Shown here: positions 49,620 to 58,247 of the stretch, in pieces | How positions within the stretch are numbered: the first letter of the stretch is position 1 | Layout: each line of letters begins with the position of its first letter | From: Caballeronia hypogeia | Lineage (GTDB): Bacteria > Pseudomonadota > Gammaproteobacteria > Burkholderiales > Burkholderiaceae | Assembly (NCBI RefSeq): GCF_001544875.2 | Contig: NZ_FCOA02000012.1 | Coordinates: 1-64,000 of the forward strand | Reading direction: 5' to 3' | DNA length: 64,000 nucleotides | Translations under genes and position numbers: made by a program | Notes under the pieces: model-generated | Told to the model about the DNA's origin: nothing | Database searches by the model: none | What the model saw: the letters and a program-made list of their open reading frames with translations, nothing else

Positions 49620-51980
49620 ATGAATCAGCAAGCCGAAGCCTTTCTCGCCGATGCCCAGTCGCTCGCGAACGAAATCGACGCTTTCAAGCAAGTCCACGTT
49701 TCGCGCCCGCATGAATCGGCGCATCTGCATGTAGCCGGCCGCGCGAGCTATACCGACGACATTCCGCTCGTCGCGGGCACGCTGCACGCCGCGCTCGGCA
49801 CGAGCCCGAAGGCGCACGCGAAAATTCTCTCGATGAACTTCGACGCCGTGCGTGCGACGCCGGGCGTCGTCGCCGTGTTCACCGCCGAGGACATTCCCGG
49901 CGTGAACGACTGCGGCCCGATCATCCACGACGATCCGGTGCTGGCTCAGGGCATCGTGCAGTACGTCGGCCAGCCGATGTTCATCGTCGTCGCGACCTCG
50001 CACGATACGGCGCGTCTCGCCGCGCGCCGCGCGACCATCGAATTCGAAGACCTCGTGCCCGTGCTCACGCCGGAAGATGCGCGCAAGGCGGAATCGTATG
50101 TGCTCAATCCGCTCAAACTCTCACGCGGCGATGCCGAAGGGCGCATGTCGAAGGCGGCCCATCACGAGCGCGGCGCGATGAAGCTCGGCGGGCAGGAGCA
50201 GTTCTATCTCGAAGGCCAGATCGCCTACGCCGTGCCGAAGGAAGACGACGGCATGCACGTCTACTGCTCGACGCAGCATCCGACGGAAATGCAGCATCTC
50301 GTCGCGCACGTGCTGAACGTGCATTCGCATAACGTGCTGGTCGAATGCCGGCGCATGGGCGGCGGCTTCGGCGGCAAGGAATCGCAGTCGGGCATTTTCG
50401 CGTGCTGCGCATCGCTCGCCGCGTGGAAGCTGTTGTGCCCGGTGAAGCTGCGTCCGGACCGCGACGACGACATGATGATCACCGGCAAGCGCCACGACTT
50501 CGTGTACGAGTTCGAGGTCGGTTACGACGATGACGGCAAGATCGATGGCGTCGCCGTCGACATGACATCGCGCTGCGGCTTCTCCGCCGACTTGTCGGGC
50601 CCGGTGATGACGCGCGCCGTCTGCCACTTCGACAACGCGTACTGGCTGTCGGACGTGAAGATCGAAGGCTATTGCGGCAAGACCAACACGCAGTCGAACA
50701 CCGCGTTTCGCGGTTTCGGCGGGCCGCAGGGCGCGTTCGCGATCGAATACATCTTGGATAACGTGGCGCGTTCGGTCGGACGTGACTCGCTCGACGTGCG
50801 CCGCGCGAATTTCTACGGCAAGACGGAGAACAACAAGACGCCTTATGGCCAGACGGTCGAGGACAACGTCATCCATGAATTGATCGCCGAGCTGGAGGAG
50901 ACGAGCGAGTATCGTCGCCGCCGCGCGGATATCGACGAATTCAACGCGAACAATGAAATCCTGAAGAAGGGCATGGCGCTCACGCCGGTCAAGTTCGGCA
51001 TCGCGTTCAACGTCACGCACTTCAATCAGGCGGGCGCGCTCGTTCACATCTATACCGACGGCTCGATGCTCGTGAATCACGGCGGCACCGAAATGGGCCA
51101 GGGCCTGAACACGAAGGTCGCGCAAGTGGTCGCGCACGAACTCGGCGTCGACTTCGAGCGCGTGCGCGTGACGGCGACGGACACGAGCAAGGTCGCCAAT
51201 ACATCGGCGACGGCGGCATCGACCGGAACCGATCTGAACGGCAAGGCCGCGCAGGACGCCGCGCGCCAGTTGCGCGAGCGGCTTGCGAAGTTCGCAGCGG
51301 AGAAATTCGGCGGCGGCACGGTGACGGCTTCGGAAGTGCGCTTTGCCAATGACCGCGTGATTGTCGGCGACGATGCGATTCCGTTCGGCGAAGTCGTGCA
51401 GAAGGCGTATCTCGCGCGCGTGCAATTGTGGTCCGACGGCTTCTACGCGACGCCCAAGCTCCACTGGGACGCGGCGACGATGCAGGGCCGCCCGTTCTTC
51501 TACTACTCGTATGGCGCGGCGGTTGCCGAGGTCGTGATCGACACGCTCACCGGCGAAATGCGCGTGCTGCGCGCCGATGCGCTGCACGACGTGGGCGCGT
51601 CGCTGAATCCGGCGCTCGACAAAGGTCAGGTCGAAGGCGCGTTCGTGCAGGGCATGGGCTGGCTCACGACGGAAGAACTCTGGTGGAACGAAAAAGGCAA
51701 GCTGATGACGCACGCGCCTTCCACCTACAAGATTCCGACGACCAACGACATGCCGGCCGATTTCCGCGTGAATCTGTTCAAGAATCGCAACGTGGAGGAC
51801 AGCATCCATCGTTCGAAGGCCGTGGGCGAGCCGCCGCTGCTGCTGCCGTTCTCGGTGTTCTTCGCAATCCGCGACGCGGTCTCGGCGGTCGGCGAGCACA
51901 AGATCAATCCGCCGCTGAACGCACCCGCGACGGCGGAGGAGATTCTCAAGGCGGTGAATGCGGTCAGGAGCGCACGATGA
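49620..51980 (+). CDS. xdhB: Xanthine dehydrogenase large subunit (molybdopterin)
   Basis: The 786-residue subunit begins with the a/b hammerhead (HVSRPHESAHLHVAGRASYTDDIP). It contains CRRMGGGFGGKESQ, FRGFGGPQGAFAIEYILDN, MGQGLNTKVAQVVAHELGV and the catalytic Glu in VGEPPLLLPFSVFFAIRDAV. It binds Moco and oxidises hypoxanthine and xanthine. The gene is 12 bases after xdhA with a GGAG site and ends in an ATGA overlap with the truncated xdhC. Confidence 0.95.
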   Translation: MNQQAEAFLADAQSLANEIDAFKQVHVSRPHESAHLHVAGRASYTDDIPLVAGTLHAALGTSPKAHAKILSMNFDAVRATPGVVAVFTAEDIPGVNDCGPIIHDDPVLAQGIVQYVGQPMFIVVATSHDTARLAARRATIEFEDLVPVLTPEDARKAESYVLNPLKLSRGDAEGRMSKAAHHERGAMKLGGQEQFYLEGQIAYAVPKEDDGMHVYCSTQHPTEMQHLVAHVLNVHSHNVLVECRRMGGGFGGKESQSGIFACCASLAAWKLLCPVKLRPDRDDDMMITGKRHDFVYEFEVGYDDDGKIDGVAVDMTSRCGFSADLSGPVMTRAVCHFDNAYWLSDVKIEGYCGKTNTQSNTAFRGFGGPQGAFAIEYILDNVARSVGRDSLDVRRANFYGKTENNKTPYGQTVEDNVIHELIAELEETSEYRRRRADIDEFNANNEILKKGMALTPVKFGIAFNVTHFNQAGALVHIYTDGSMLVNHGGTEMGQGLNTKVAQVVAHELGVDFERVRVTATDTSKVANTSATAASTGTDLNGKAAQDAARQLRERLAKFAAEKFGGGTVTASEVRFANDRVIVGDDAIPFGEVVQKAYLARVQLWSDGFYATPKLHWDAATMQGRPFFYYSYGAAVAEVVIDTLTGEMRVLRADALHDVGASLNPALDKGQVEGAFVQGMGWLTTEELWWNEKGKLMTHAPSTYKIPTTNDMPADFRVNLFKNRNVEDSIHRSKAVGEPPLLLPFSVFFAIRDAVSAVGEHKINPPLNAPATAEEILKAVNAVRSAR

Positions 51981-52483
51981 TGCACGTCGTCCTGTTCGGC
52001 GCGGGTCACGTCGGCCACGCGCTCGTGAAGGTGCTGGGCACGTTGCCGTGCGTCGTGCAATGGGTCGATGCGCGCGACGAACTGTTCCCCGACGAAGTCC
52101 CGGCGAACGTGCAGATCGAAGCCACCGATCTGCCCGATGCGATCGTCGACGAAGCGCCGGCGGGAGCGTATTTCATCGTGATGACGCACGATCATTCGCT
52201 CGATTTCTCGCTCACGCAGCGCATCATGCGGCGCGAGGATTTCGCGTACTTCGGTCTGATCGGCTCGGCGACCAAGCGCGTGAAGTTCGAACGGCGTCTG
52301 ATGGAGCGCGGCGTTTGCGCGGAGCGCCTGCCGGAGATCACCTGTCCGATCGGCGTGGAAGGTATCGTCGACAAGGCGCCGTGGTCGATCGGCTTGGCCG
52401 TTGCCGCACAGTTGTTGCGCGTGCGGGAAATGACAGCGCGGCTGGGCGCGGATGGATTCCGGAAGGCCCGCGCCGCGGCCTGA
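51977..52483 (+). CDS. xdhC: XdhC, N-terminally truncated (Rossmann domain only)
   Basis: The 168-residue product starts MMHVVLFGAGHVGHALVKVL, a Rossmann GxGxxG fold. It goes on through DARDELFPDEVPANVQIEAT, VMTHDHSLDFSLTQRIM, FAYFGLIGSATKRVKFERRL and LPEITCPIGVEGI, the C-terminal XdhC_C half of XdhC. Family members are about 270-340 residues and begin with an XdhC/CoxI domain needed for sulfurating and inserting Moco. That whole N-terminal half is absent: the ATG at 51977 directly overlaps the xdhB stop. The remaining half may be non-functional or regulatory. Confidence 0.8.
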   Translation: MMHVVLFGAGHVGHALVKVLGTLPCVVQWVDARDELFPDEVPANVQIEATDLPDAIVDEAPAGAYFIVMTHDHSLDFSLTQRIMRREDFAYFGLIGSATKRVKFERRLMERGVCAERLPEITCPIGVEGIVDKAPWSIGLAVAAQLLRVREMTARLGADGFRKARAAA

Positions 52484-52498
52484 TCGCACGGATGCGCT

Positions 52499-53422
52499 TC
52501 AGGCGATGGCGTTCGTCGCCCTGAAGCGCCCCGGTGCCACCCCATAAAGCTCCTTGAAGCGTTTCGAAAAAGCCGCTTCCGACTGATATCCCACATCTGC
52601 CGCTACATCCGCGATGCTCTTCTTCGTGTGCGTGAGCATGGTGCTCGCGAGTTGCATGCGGACGTGACTGAGCAACGTCAGCGGCGAACTGTCCGAATGC
52701 GCGGAGAACGCGCGCATGAAAGTGGCGCGCGACATCGCGGCTTCCTTCGCCAGCATTTCCAGTGTCCACGGCTCGGCGGGCCGCTCCAGCATTGCGATAA
52801 TCGACGCGCCCAGCCGGCGATTCGCCAGCAGCCCCAGCACGCCCGCCAGCGACGGCTCGCCGGCGAGCCATGCGCGCAGCACCATCGTGAAGAGCGCCGT
52901 GGACAAAGCCGTGACAATCGACGGCGCGCCGAGTTGCGCCTCTTCGGCTTCGCGCCGCATCGTCTGGACGAGCGGCCCGAGATACGCCCCGGACGCGTTC
53001 GAGAACGACACATGCACGACGTCCGGCAGCACGTCGATCAGAAGCGCGCGCGGCGCGTACAGAAAGCGGCCGCACAGCAGATCTACGCCGGGCCCCTGCG
53101 CGCCGCCGCAATTGCTGCGCACGGTGACCGCGCCGTTGTCATGCGCTTCCATCGTGCCTTGCGCGGCCGCGTGTCCGTCCGCCTGAATGCTCAGCACGTG
53201 CGCGTGGCCGCGCGGCAGGAAGAAGATGTCGCCGGCGGTGAGTTCGAGCGGCGGCTGGCCGGGACGCAACACCGTGCACGCCCCATCCAGCACGACGTGA
53301 TACACCGCTTCGCCCACGGGCGCGGGCGCATGCTCCAGTTCCAGCGGACCGCTCAGCAGACAGCGAAGATCGAGTGCGCCGGAAAGATTCGCGAGCTGGA
53401 TCAGTTTGTCGAGTGCGTCCAT
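52499..53422 (-). CDS. AraC family transcriptional regulator with cupin domain
   Basis: The 307-residue protein has an N-terminal cupin_6-type domain (VYHVVLDGACTVLRPGQPPLELTAGDIFFLPRGHAHVLS, about residues 38-80), and a C-terminal AraC double helix-turn-helix (LEMLAKEAAMSRATFMRAFS, KSIADVAADVGYQSEAAFSKRFKELYGVAPGRFRA). It is probably activated by a small ligand. The target is unknown; the neighbours are xdhC (convergent) and a LysR regulator. The ATG at 53422 is chosen because the protein then begins like its family. Confidence 0.9.
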   Translation of the reverse strand: MDALDKLIQLANLSGALDLRCLLSGPLELEHAPAPVGEAVYHVVLDGACTVLRPGQPPLELTAGDIFFLPRGHAHVLSIQADGHAAAQGTMEAHDNGAVTVRSNCGGAQGPGVDLLCGRFLYAPRALLIDVLPDVVHVSFSNASGAYLGPLVQTMRREAEEAQLGAPSIVTALSTALFTMVLRAWLAGEPSLAGVLGLLANRRLGASIIAMLERPAEPWTLEMLAKEAAMSRATFMRAFSAHSDSSPLTLLSHVRMQLASTMLTHTKKSIADVAADVGYQSEAAFSKRFKELYGVAPGRFRATNAIA

Positions 53423-53481
53423 GTGAGCGGAGAGGCGTGAGGATGTCGTTCGGATACTACCGAACTCCCGCCGTCCGCGCG

Positions 53482-54471
53482 CTACTTCGCGATCTCGCTC
53501 TCGCCCGGCTCGGTGGCCGCGTCCGTTGGGAAAGAGGGCGCGTTCTTCTTGCGCGTGAGCGAATCGGACACGCTCGACATCAGCTCGCGCAGCCACGCGA
53601 CATCCGTCGGCTGATCGGGCTGCGGCAGCGAAAGCTGATAGCACTTGATGCGCGGAAACGGCACCGGCGACTCCAGCACGGCGAGCGGCAGGATCGATGC
53701 ATAGTGCTGGGCGAAGCGGCGCGGCGCGGTGAAGATGAGATCCGATTGCAGCAGCACCTGCGGCACCAGCCCGAAGTAGGGAATGGTCGTCACGATACGC
53801 CGCTTGATTCCCGCGCGCGCGAGGCCTATGTCGATCGGATGACGCCGGCCGCCGCTGTACGGCGTCGGCGCGAGATGCGCGGCGAGCGCGTAGCGTTCGG
53901 CGGTGAGCGGCTCGCGCGCGAGCGGATGGCCTGCACGCATCAGGCAGACGAATACATCCGTGAAGAGATCCTGGCGCTCGAAGCGCGGTTCGGGCTTGGA
54001 CCAGTTGGCGACCATCAGGTCGATCTCGCCGTCGTCGAGCATGCGCTCGTGATCGCGCATCGGGTTCAGCGATTCGATCTCCAGGCGCGCCTGGGGCGCG
54101 GCATCGCGGAACGCCGCGACGAGCGTCGGCATGAAGAAATCGTTGAGGTAATCGGGCGCGGCGACGCGAAAGGTTCGGCGCGAGTTCGTCGGGTCGAAGT
54201 CGCCGTGCGGCGTGGCGACGAACTCGACTTCGCGCAGCGCGCGCTGGGCGGGCGCGAGCAGCGACTCGCCATATTCGGTCGGCACCATGCCCTGCTTGCC
54301 GCGCACGAGAATCGGGTCGTTCAGGATCTCGCGCAAACGCCGCAGCGCCGTGCTGATCGCCGGCTGCGTCTGGTTCAGCCGCTGCGCGGTCTGCGTGACG
54401 CTGCGCTCCTGCAACAGGGTGCGCAGCACGCGGATGAGCCAGATATCGAGTGAATCGGCGGGTTCGTTCAT
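53482..54471 (-). CDS. LysR family transcriptional regulator
   Basis: The 329-residue protein has the LysR helix-turn-helix (LIRVLRTLLQERSVTQTAQRLNQTQPAISTALRRLREIL, residues 12-50) and a substrate-binding domain with PHGDFDPTNSRRTFRVAAPDY, EPLTAERYALAAHLAPTPYSGG. It resembles NodD/NahR-like members in its N-terminal region. The start at 54471 has no strong ribosome site. Upstream 215 bases lead to the DsbA-like isomerase gene, also on the minus strand. Confidence 0.88.
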   Translation of the reverse strand: MNEPADSLDIWLIRVLRTLLQERSVTQTAQRLNQTQPAISTALRRLREILNDPILVRGKQGMVPTEYGESLLAPAQRALREVEFVATPHGDFDPTNSRRTFRVAAPDYLNDFFMPTLVAAFRDAAPQARLEIESLNPMRDHERMLDDGEIDLMVANWSKPEPRFERQDLFTDVFVCLMRAGHPLAREPLTAERYALAAHLAPTPYSGGRRHPIDIGLARAGIKRRIVTTIPYFGLVPQVLLQSDLIFTAPRRFAQHYASILPLAVLESPVPFPRIKCYQLSLPQPDQPTDVAWLRELMSSVSDSLTRKKNAPSFPTDAATEPGESEIAK

Positions 54472-54686
54472 GGGTCGAGCGGTTGTGTTCGGTCGGGCTG
54501 ACAGTGCGTGCCCACCGCCTTGCCGGATATCGCCGGATGCCGCGCGCGCCGTTTCCCGCGCGTCACCGAACGCCCGAGTCGACAAAATGTCACGCAGCCT
54601 GAACCGAAGTTAACCGCTTATCGGATTTTGACGCCATAGCGAGCGCGCTATGCACGGCATATGCGCAGCTTTTTCCGGCCTCGCCG

Positions 54687-55346
54687 TCAGCCGAAATCCG
54701 CGTCGCGAGGGGCGATCGGCAGCGCGCTGATGCGCCGGACTTCGGCGCCCTCGAGCCAGTTCGGCGAACGCGCAACGTACAGCACCATCGGCAAGGTATC
54801 TTCGCCCCAGAAAATCTGATCGTTGACGACGAAGGTCGGCACGCCGAACACGCCCATCTCCGCGGCGCGCTCGTTGTTCTCGCGCAGTTGCGCCTTGATG
54901 TCCTCGTCCTCGATGCGCGCTTCGGCCTCCGGCATGCCCACGTGCGCGCAGAGCGCGCGAAAGCCTTCCGGACCGGATGGGTCGCGTCCCTCGCGCCAGA
55001 TATAGCGGAAGATGTCGCGCACACAGGCAGTCTTGCCGCCCGCCAGCACCGCGAGCCTGAGCGGCTTGCTCGGGTCGAACGGATGCGCGGGCGGCATCTT
55101 GAACGGAATGCCCAGTTGTTCGGCGCGAAACAACGCGTGCCGGTAGGTGAAGACGCGTTTGGACGGGATCGTGGCCGCGTGAGGCTGACCCCAGCGGTCG
55201 AGCAGTTTCATCAACTGGATGGGCACGAGTTCGAACGGCATGCCCGGCCACTTTTCGTGCTGCTCGAGCAACAAATACGAGAACGGCGAAATGAAGTCGA
55301 AGAAAAAGTACGGCTTACCACCACTGGCCGAATGCGGGGCACTCAT
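54687..55346 (-). CDS. 2-hydroxychromene-2-carboxylate isomerase/DsbA family protein
   Basis: The 219-residue protein has the kappa-GST/DsbA-like fold with KPYFFFDFISPFSYLLLEQ (the SPxSY motif of HCCA isomerase), HPFDPSKPLRLAVLAGG, and GVFGVPTFVVNDQIFWGED. HCCA isomerases act in naphthalene-type ring degradation with glutathione; kappa GSTs are related. No aromatic pathway genes are beside it, so a general role is equally likely. It is on the minus strand with a LysR gene after it. Confidence 0.85.
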   Translation of the reverse strand: MSAPHSASGGKPYFFFDFISPFSYLLLEQHEKWPGMPFELVPIQLMKLLDRWGQPHAATIPSKRVFTYRHALFRAEQLGIPFKMPPAHPFDPSKPLRLAVLAGGKTACVRDIFRYIWREGRDPSGPEGFRALCAHVGMPEAEARIEDEDIKAQLRENNERAAEMGVFGVPTFVVNDQIFWGEDTLPMVLYVARSPNWLEGAEVRRISALPIAPRDADFG

Positions 55347-55501
55347 GTCCGTTCTCCCTGAAATCCGTGACTCTTTCGCGCCTCGGGCGCCGGAGCCTGA
55401 TCTGTTGTTCGTTTTTGCGGTGCGTTCGTGTCCTGCATGCCGGATGAGGCGCCGACGGGCTGACGGCGCCTCATCCGTTCTTCCTGCCGCTTCAATAGAT
55501 A

Positions 55502-56986
55502 TTACGTGCTGCCTTGTTCCGTGTCTGCCCGCGAAGCGACACCGGATGCGTCCGTTTGCGTCGCCGTTCGCGCAGTTGCGCCGCCCGCCGGCGTGCCGGG
55601 CGCAACCGGCGCGTGTGCGAGGCGCTCGCGCACGAAGCCGATATGTTCACGCAGCACATAAAACTGGTCCGCGAACGCGAGCGGCATCTTCATGCCGTTC
55701 ACGGCCGTTTCGATTGCGTCGATGCGGTCGAGCAAGGCGTCGCGCTGGGCGATGTCCGGGCCGCTGATCGCTTCGCGCTCTATCGCAATGAGCGCGCCAT
55801 ACCAGCGATAGATGCGCGATTTCACGCGCCACCGGTACAGCCCCGGCACGAGCCGCAGGCCCGGAATCAGCACCACGATCAACGGCACCAGCACGACCAG
55901 CACGCGATCCGCGAGACTCGCGAGCCAGAACGGCAGCGTGCGATACAGGAAGCTCTTGCCCGATTTGTAATAGCGCTCGGCGTCGTCGCTGATGCGGAAT
56001 TCGTGTACCAGTGGCGCGGGGAATTCGTTCGCCCGCTGCAGCAGGCTGGCGCGGCCATGCACTTCGCGTGCCGCTTCGATCAGCAGATCCGAAAGGGCCG
56101 GATGCAGACTGTCGCGCGCGACCAGCTCGGCGGTCGGCGCGATCATGTGCACCGGGCGCGGCGGCAGGTTGCGGGCGAAATCGAACGCGCCCATCGGCAA
56201 CTGGATTTCGGTGAGATAGGGAAAGCGGCGCGCGTAGGCGTCGGCCTGGGCGAAGTCCATGAAGCGCACGCCCGGCGTGCGCAGGAGCTTCGCCATGGTC
56301 GGCGGCTGGGCGGAGTCGCCCGCGAGAAATACGGCGTCGACCTGGCCAGCTTCGAGGGCCTTGGCGGCATCGTCGCCGGCGAGCGGCAGGAGTTCGGTGT
56401 CACCGCCCGGCTCGATGCCGTTCGCCTTCAGCAGCGTGAGCGCCAGCACGCGCGAGCCGCTGCCTTCCGCGCCGATCGCGAGCCGCTTGCCCTTCAGCTC
56501 CGAGAGCCGGTTGACGACCGTGGCGCCGCGGTAAAACACCGCGAGCGGCACATATGTCACGCTGCCGAGCGATTCCAGATTGTCGTGCGTCGCGCCGGGC
56601 TTACTGAGCCCGCCCTGCACGAAACCGACATCGACGTTCGATTTCGGATCTTCGAGGCGCGTCAGATTGTCGAGCGAGCCTTGGGTTTCGAGCACGTTGA
56701 GCGTGATGCGGTTGCGCGCGAGGATCGTTTTGTACTTCTGCGCGCTGTTCCAGAACGAACTGCCTTTCGGACCGGCCGCGATGGTCAGCGTATTCGGTGG
56801 CGCGGGCTGGATCAGCCGCACCGCCACATAGAGAGCGATGGCGCAAACGAGCAGAATCGGGCCGAAGGTGAGCGCGAGGTCGCGCCAGGAGATCGCCACG
56901 AAGCGCGCGACGATTTTCGGTTGCGGCCTGCGCCGGGGCGGGACATCCGGATCGCGGCCCGGCGTGTTTCCTGAGGATTCGGTCAT
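55502..56986 (-). CDS. TAXI family protein, membrane-tethered
   Basis: The 494-residue protein has an N-terminal membrane helix (about residues 37-59, LALTFGPILLVCAIALYVAV). A TAXI-type solute-binding domain follows (LTIAAGPKGSSFWNSAQKYK, VDVGFVQGGLSKPGATHD, LESLGSVTYVPLAVFYRG, GRFMDFAQADAYARRFPYL-like). A second membrane segment lies near residues 350-380 (LVVLVPLIVVLIPGLRL), and a C-terminal cytoplasmic helix follows. TAXI proteins normally serve TRAP permeases; none is nearby. The ATG at 56986 follows an AGAG. Confidence 0.8.
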   Translation of the reverse strand: MTESSGNTPGRDPDVPPRRRPQPKIVARFVAISWRDLALTFGPILLVCAIALYVAVRLIQPAPPNTLTIAAGPKGSSFWNSAQKYKTILARNRITLNVLETQGSLDNLTRLEDPKSNVDVGFVQGGLSKPGATHDNLESLGSVTYVPLAVFYRGATVVNRLSELKGKRLAIGAEGSGSRVLALTLLKANGIEPGGDTELLPLAGDDAAKALEAGQVDAVFLAGDSAQPPTMAKLLRTPGVRFMDFAQADAYARRFPYLTEIQLPMGAFDFARNLPPRPVHMIAPTAELVARDSLHPALSDLLIEAAREVHGRASLLQRANEFPAPLVHEFRISDDAERYYKSGKSFLYRTLPFWLASLADRVLVVLVPLIVVLIPGLRLVPGLYRWRVKSRIYRWYGALIAIEREAISGPDIAQRDALLDRIDAIETAVNGMKMPLAFADQFYVLREHIGFVRERLAHAPVAPGTPAGGATARTATQTDASGVASRADTEQGST

Positions 56987-57623
56987 CTCTTCGGTAATCG
57001 GAAAACTTCGTGCGCAGGAGCTTACCTGATCGCGTAACGGCCACGCCGCGCGGGCGGCGCGCATGACGTCGATGGTACCCTCAACCGCCCGACCCCCGAT
57101 GGTCCGAGCGCATGCGCCGACTGTGACAGGCGTGTGTAGCGGAGTACGGCGCTAACCCGGCGCTGTTGCTTGCGCGCGCTTGGGGCGGGCCGTGTCGTTA
57201 AATGTTTTGCGCTAATGGCCGTGCTGGGCTAAATTGACGTTCGCCGCCGCATGACGAGACCCATCTCGCGCCTTGACCCGGAATGTGGGCATCCTGGACG
57301 CGCGCCACGCTTTTCAGGCGTAACCAGAGGGCGCGCCGAGCATGCGCCATGCAGCAGGACACATTCGAGCCGACGGGTTCGCCGCCCGACCAACCGGCCG
57401 CTTTTTGTTTCTTTCGCCAGTCTCTCGCAGCACCGTGAGCCGCATCAGCCGGCTTGCCGCCGCCATTCCCGCGCGCCTTTTTCAGCGCCGCGGGTGAACG
57501 CGTGGCCACGGGCAACCGCTCGATGTCGTAGCTCAGCCGCTGGGAATGCGGTCCGCTTTTGCAGTGCAAAACGAGCGAAGTAGCAACTGTGCGAAGTCAA
57601 CAAGCGAAACAAAAGGAGAAATC
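56987..57623. other. Intergenic region between TAXI protein and BON protein genes
   Basis: This 637-base gap is the longest in the window without a supported gene. Both open frames at about 57198-57583 are Arg/Ser-rich, overlap each other on opposite strands and have no domain. It must hold the two divergent promoters. I see no known RNA. Confidence 0.5.
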
Positions 57624-57995
57624 ATGAAAGCAGTCGATCTGTTGAAGGCGTTGGGCGTGGTGGTGTGCGTGGCCGTGGCTTCGAGCGCCTATGCCCAATC
57701 GAGCGACGCGGCGGCCACGAGCGCGGAAGCGGCGTCGCCGACCAAGGCCCAGAAATCCTCGACCAAGAAGACCGATCGCAAGCTCGGCTACGACGTGCGC
57801 CGCGCGCTATCGAAGACTCAGGGCTTCGACGTGTCGAACGTGTATGTGCGTGCGCGCAGCGGCGCGGTGACGCTGACCGGCACGGTGCCGGAAGGCGGCC
57901 AGATCGCCCAGGCCGAGGAAGTGGCCAAGGGCGTGACGGGCGTGAAGTCGGTCACGAACAAGATCACGCTCGGCGTGCAAGGCGGCGGGCAGTAA
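57624..57995 (+). CDS. Periplasmic BON domain protein
   Basis: The 123-residue protein has a signal peptide (MKAVDLLKALGVVVCVAVAS, cleavage after AYA near residue 24). A Lys/Ser/Ala-rich linker and one BON domain follow (KLGYDVRRALSKTQGFDVSNVYVRARSGAVTLTGTVPEGGQIAQAEEVAKGVTGVKSVTNKI). BON domains bind phospholipid or peptidoglycan and occur in stress proteins such as OsmY. AAAGGAGA lies before the ATG. A perfect 20-base palindrome and a strong hairpin follow in the 3' flank (58015-58091). Confidence 0.88.
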   Translation: MKAVDLLKALGVVVCVAVASSAYAQSSDAAATSAEAASPTKAQKSSTKKTDRKLGYDVRRALSKTQGFDVSNVYVRARSGAVTLTGTVPEGGQIAQAEEVAKGVTGVKSVTNKITLGVQGGGQ

Positions 57996-58014
57996 CACGC
58001 TCGACAGGCACTGG

Positions 58015-58034
58015 GCGGCATCGCGCGATGCCGC
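58015..58034. repeat. Perfect 20-base palindrome downstream of BON gene
   Basis: GCGGCATCGCGCGATGCCGC is its own reverse complement. It begins 20 bases after the BON stop. With almost no loop it is a poor RNA hairpin, so a protein site or terminator-associated repeat are both possible. Confidence 0.45.
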
Positions 58035-58063
58035 TCGCTTCGCTCGTCACGCGGGCGTTTGAA

Positions 58064-58091
58064 CGGGCTCCGGCGCTTTCGCCGGGGCCCG
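58064..58091 (+). terminator. Strong hairpin downstream of BON gene, weak T-tract
   Basis: Stem CGGGCTCCGGCG / CGCCGGGGCCCG (one G-U pair) with loop CTTT; the following sequence has only TTTT after seven bases. It may terminate or stabilise the BON transcript. Confidence 0.4.
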
Positions 58092-58247
58092 TCGCCGTTT
58101 TGGCGAGCCGTTTCCGGCGCGAGGTAAAAATTCGTCGCGACGCCCGCCCGATATGGCGCGATACTTGAACACCGGCCGCGCGGCGTCGCGGGCGTGCTGT
58201 AGTCCTTACGTTGCCTGATTCGATCGAACGGATGGCGGAGGGTCACC

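Noticed and set aside
46457..49714. Very long open frame antisense to an MFS gene and shifted from xdhA
   Set aside because: GC-rich DNA often leaves long open frames; the sequence is Arg/Ala-rich and overlaps well-supported genes.
57198..57583. Two overlapping open frames on opposite strands before the BON gene
   Set aside because: Both are Arg/Ser/Pro-rich with no domain, and they overlap each other; typical of random GC-rich DNA.
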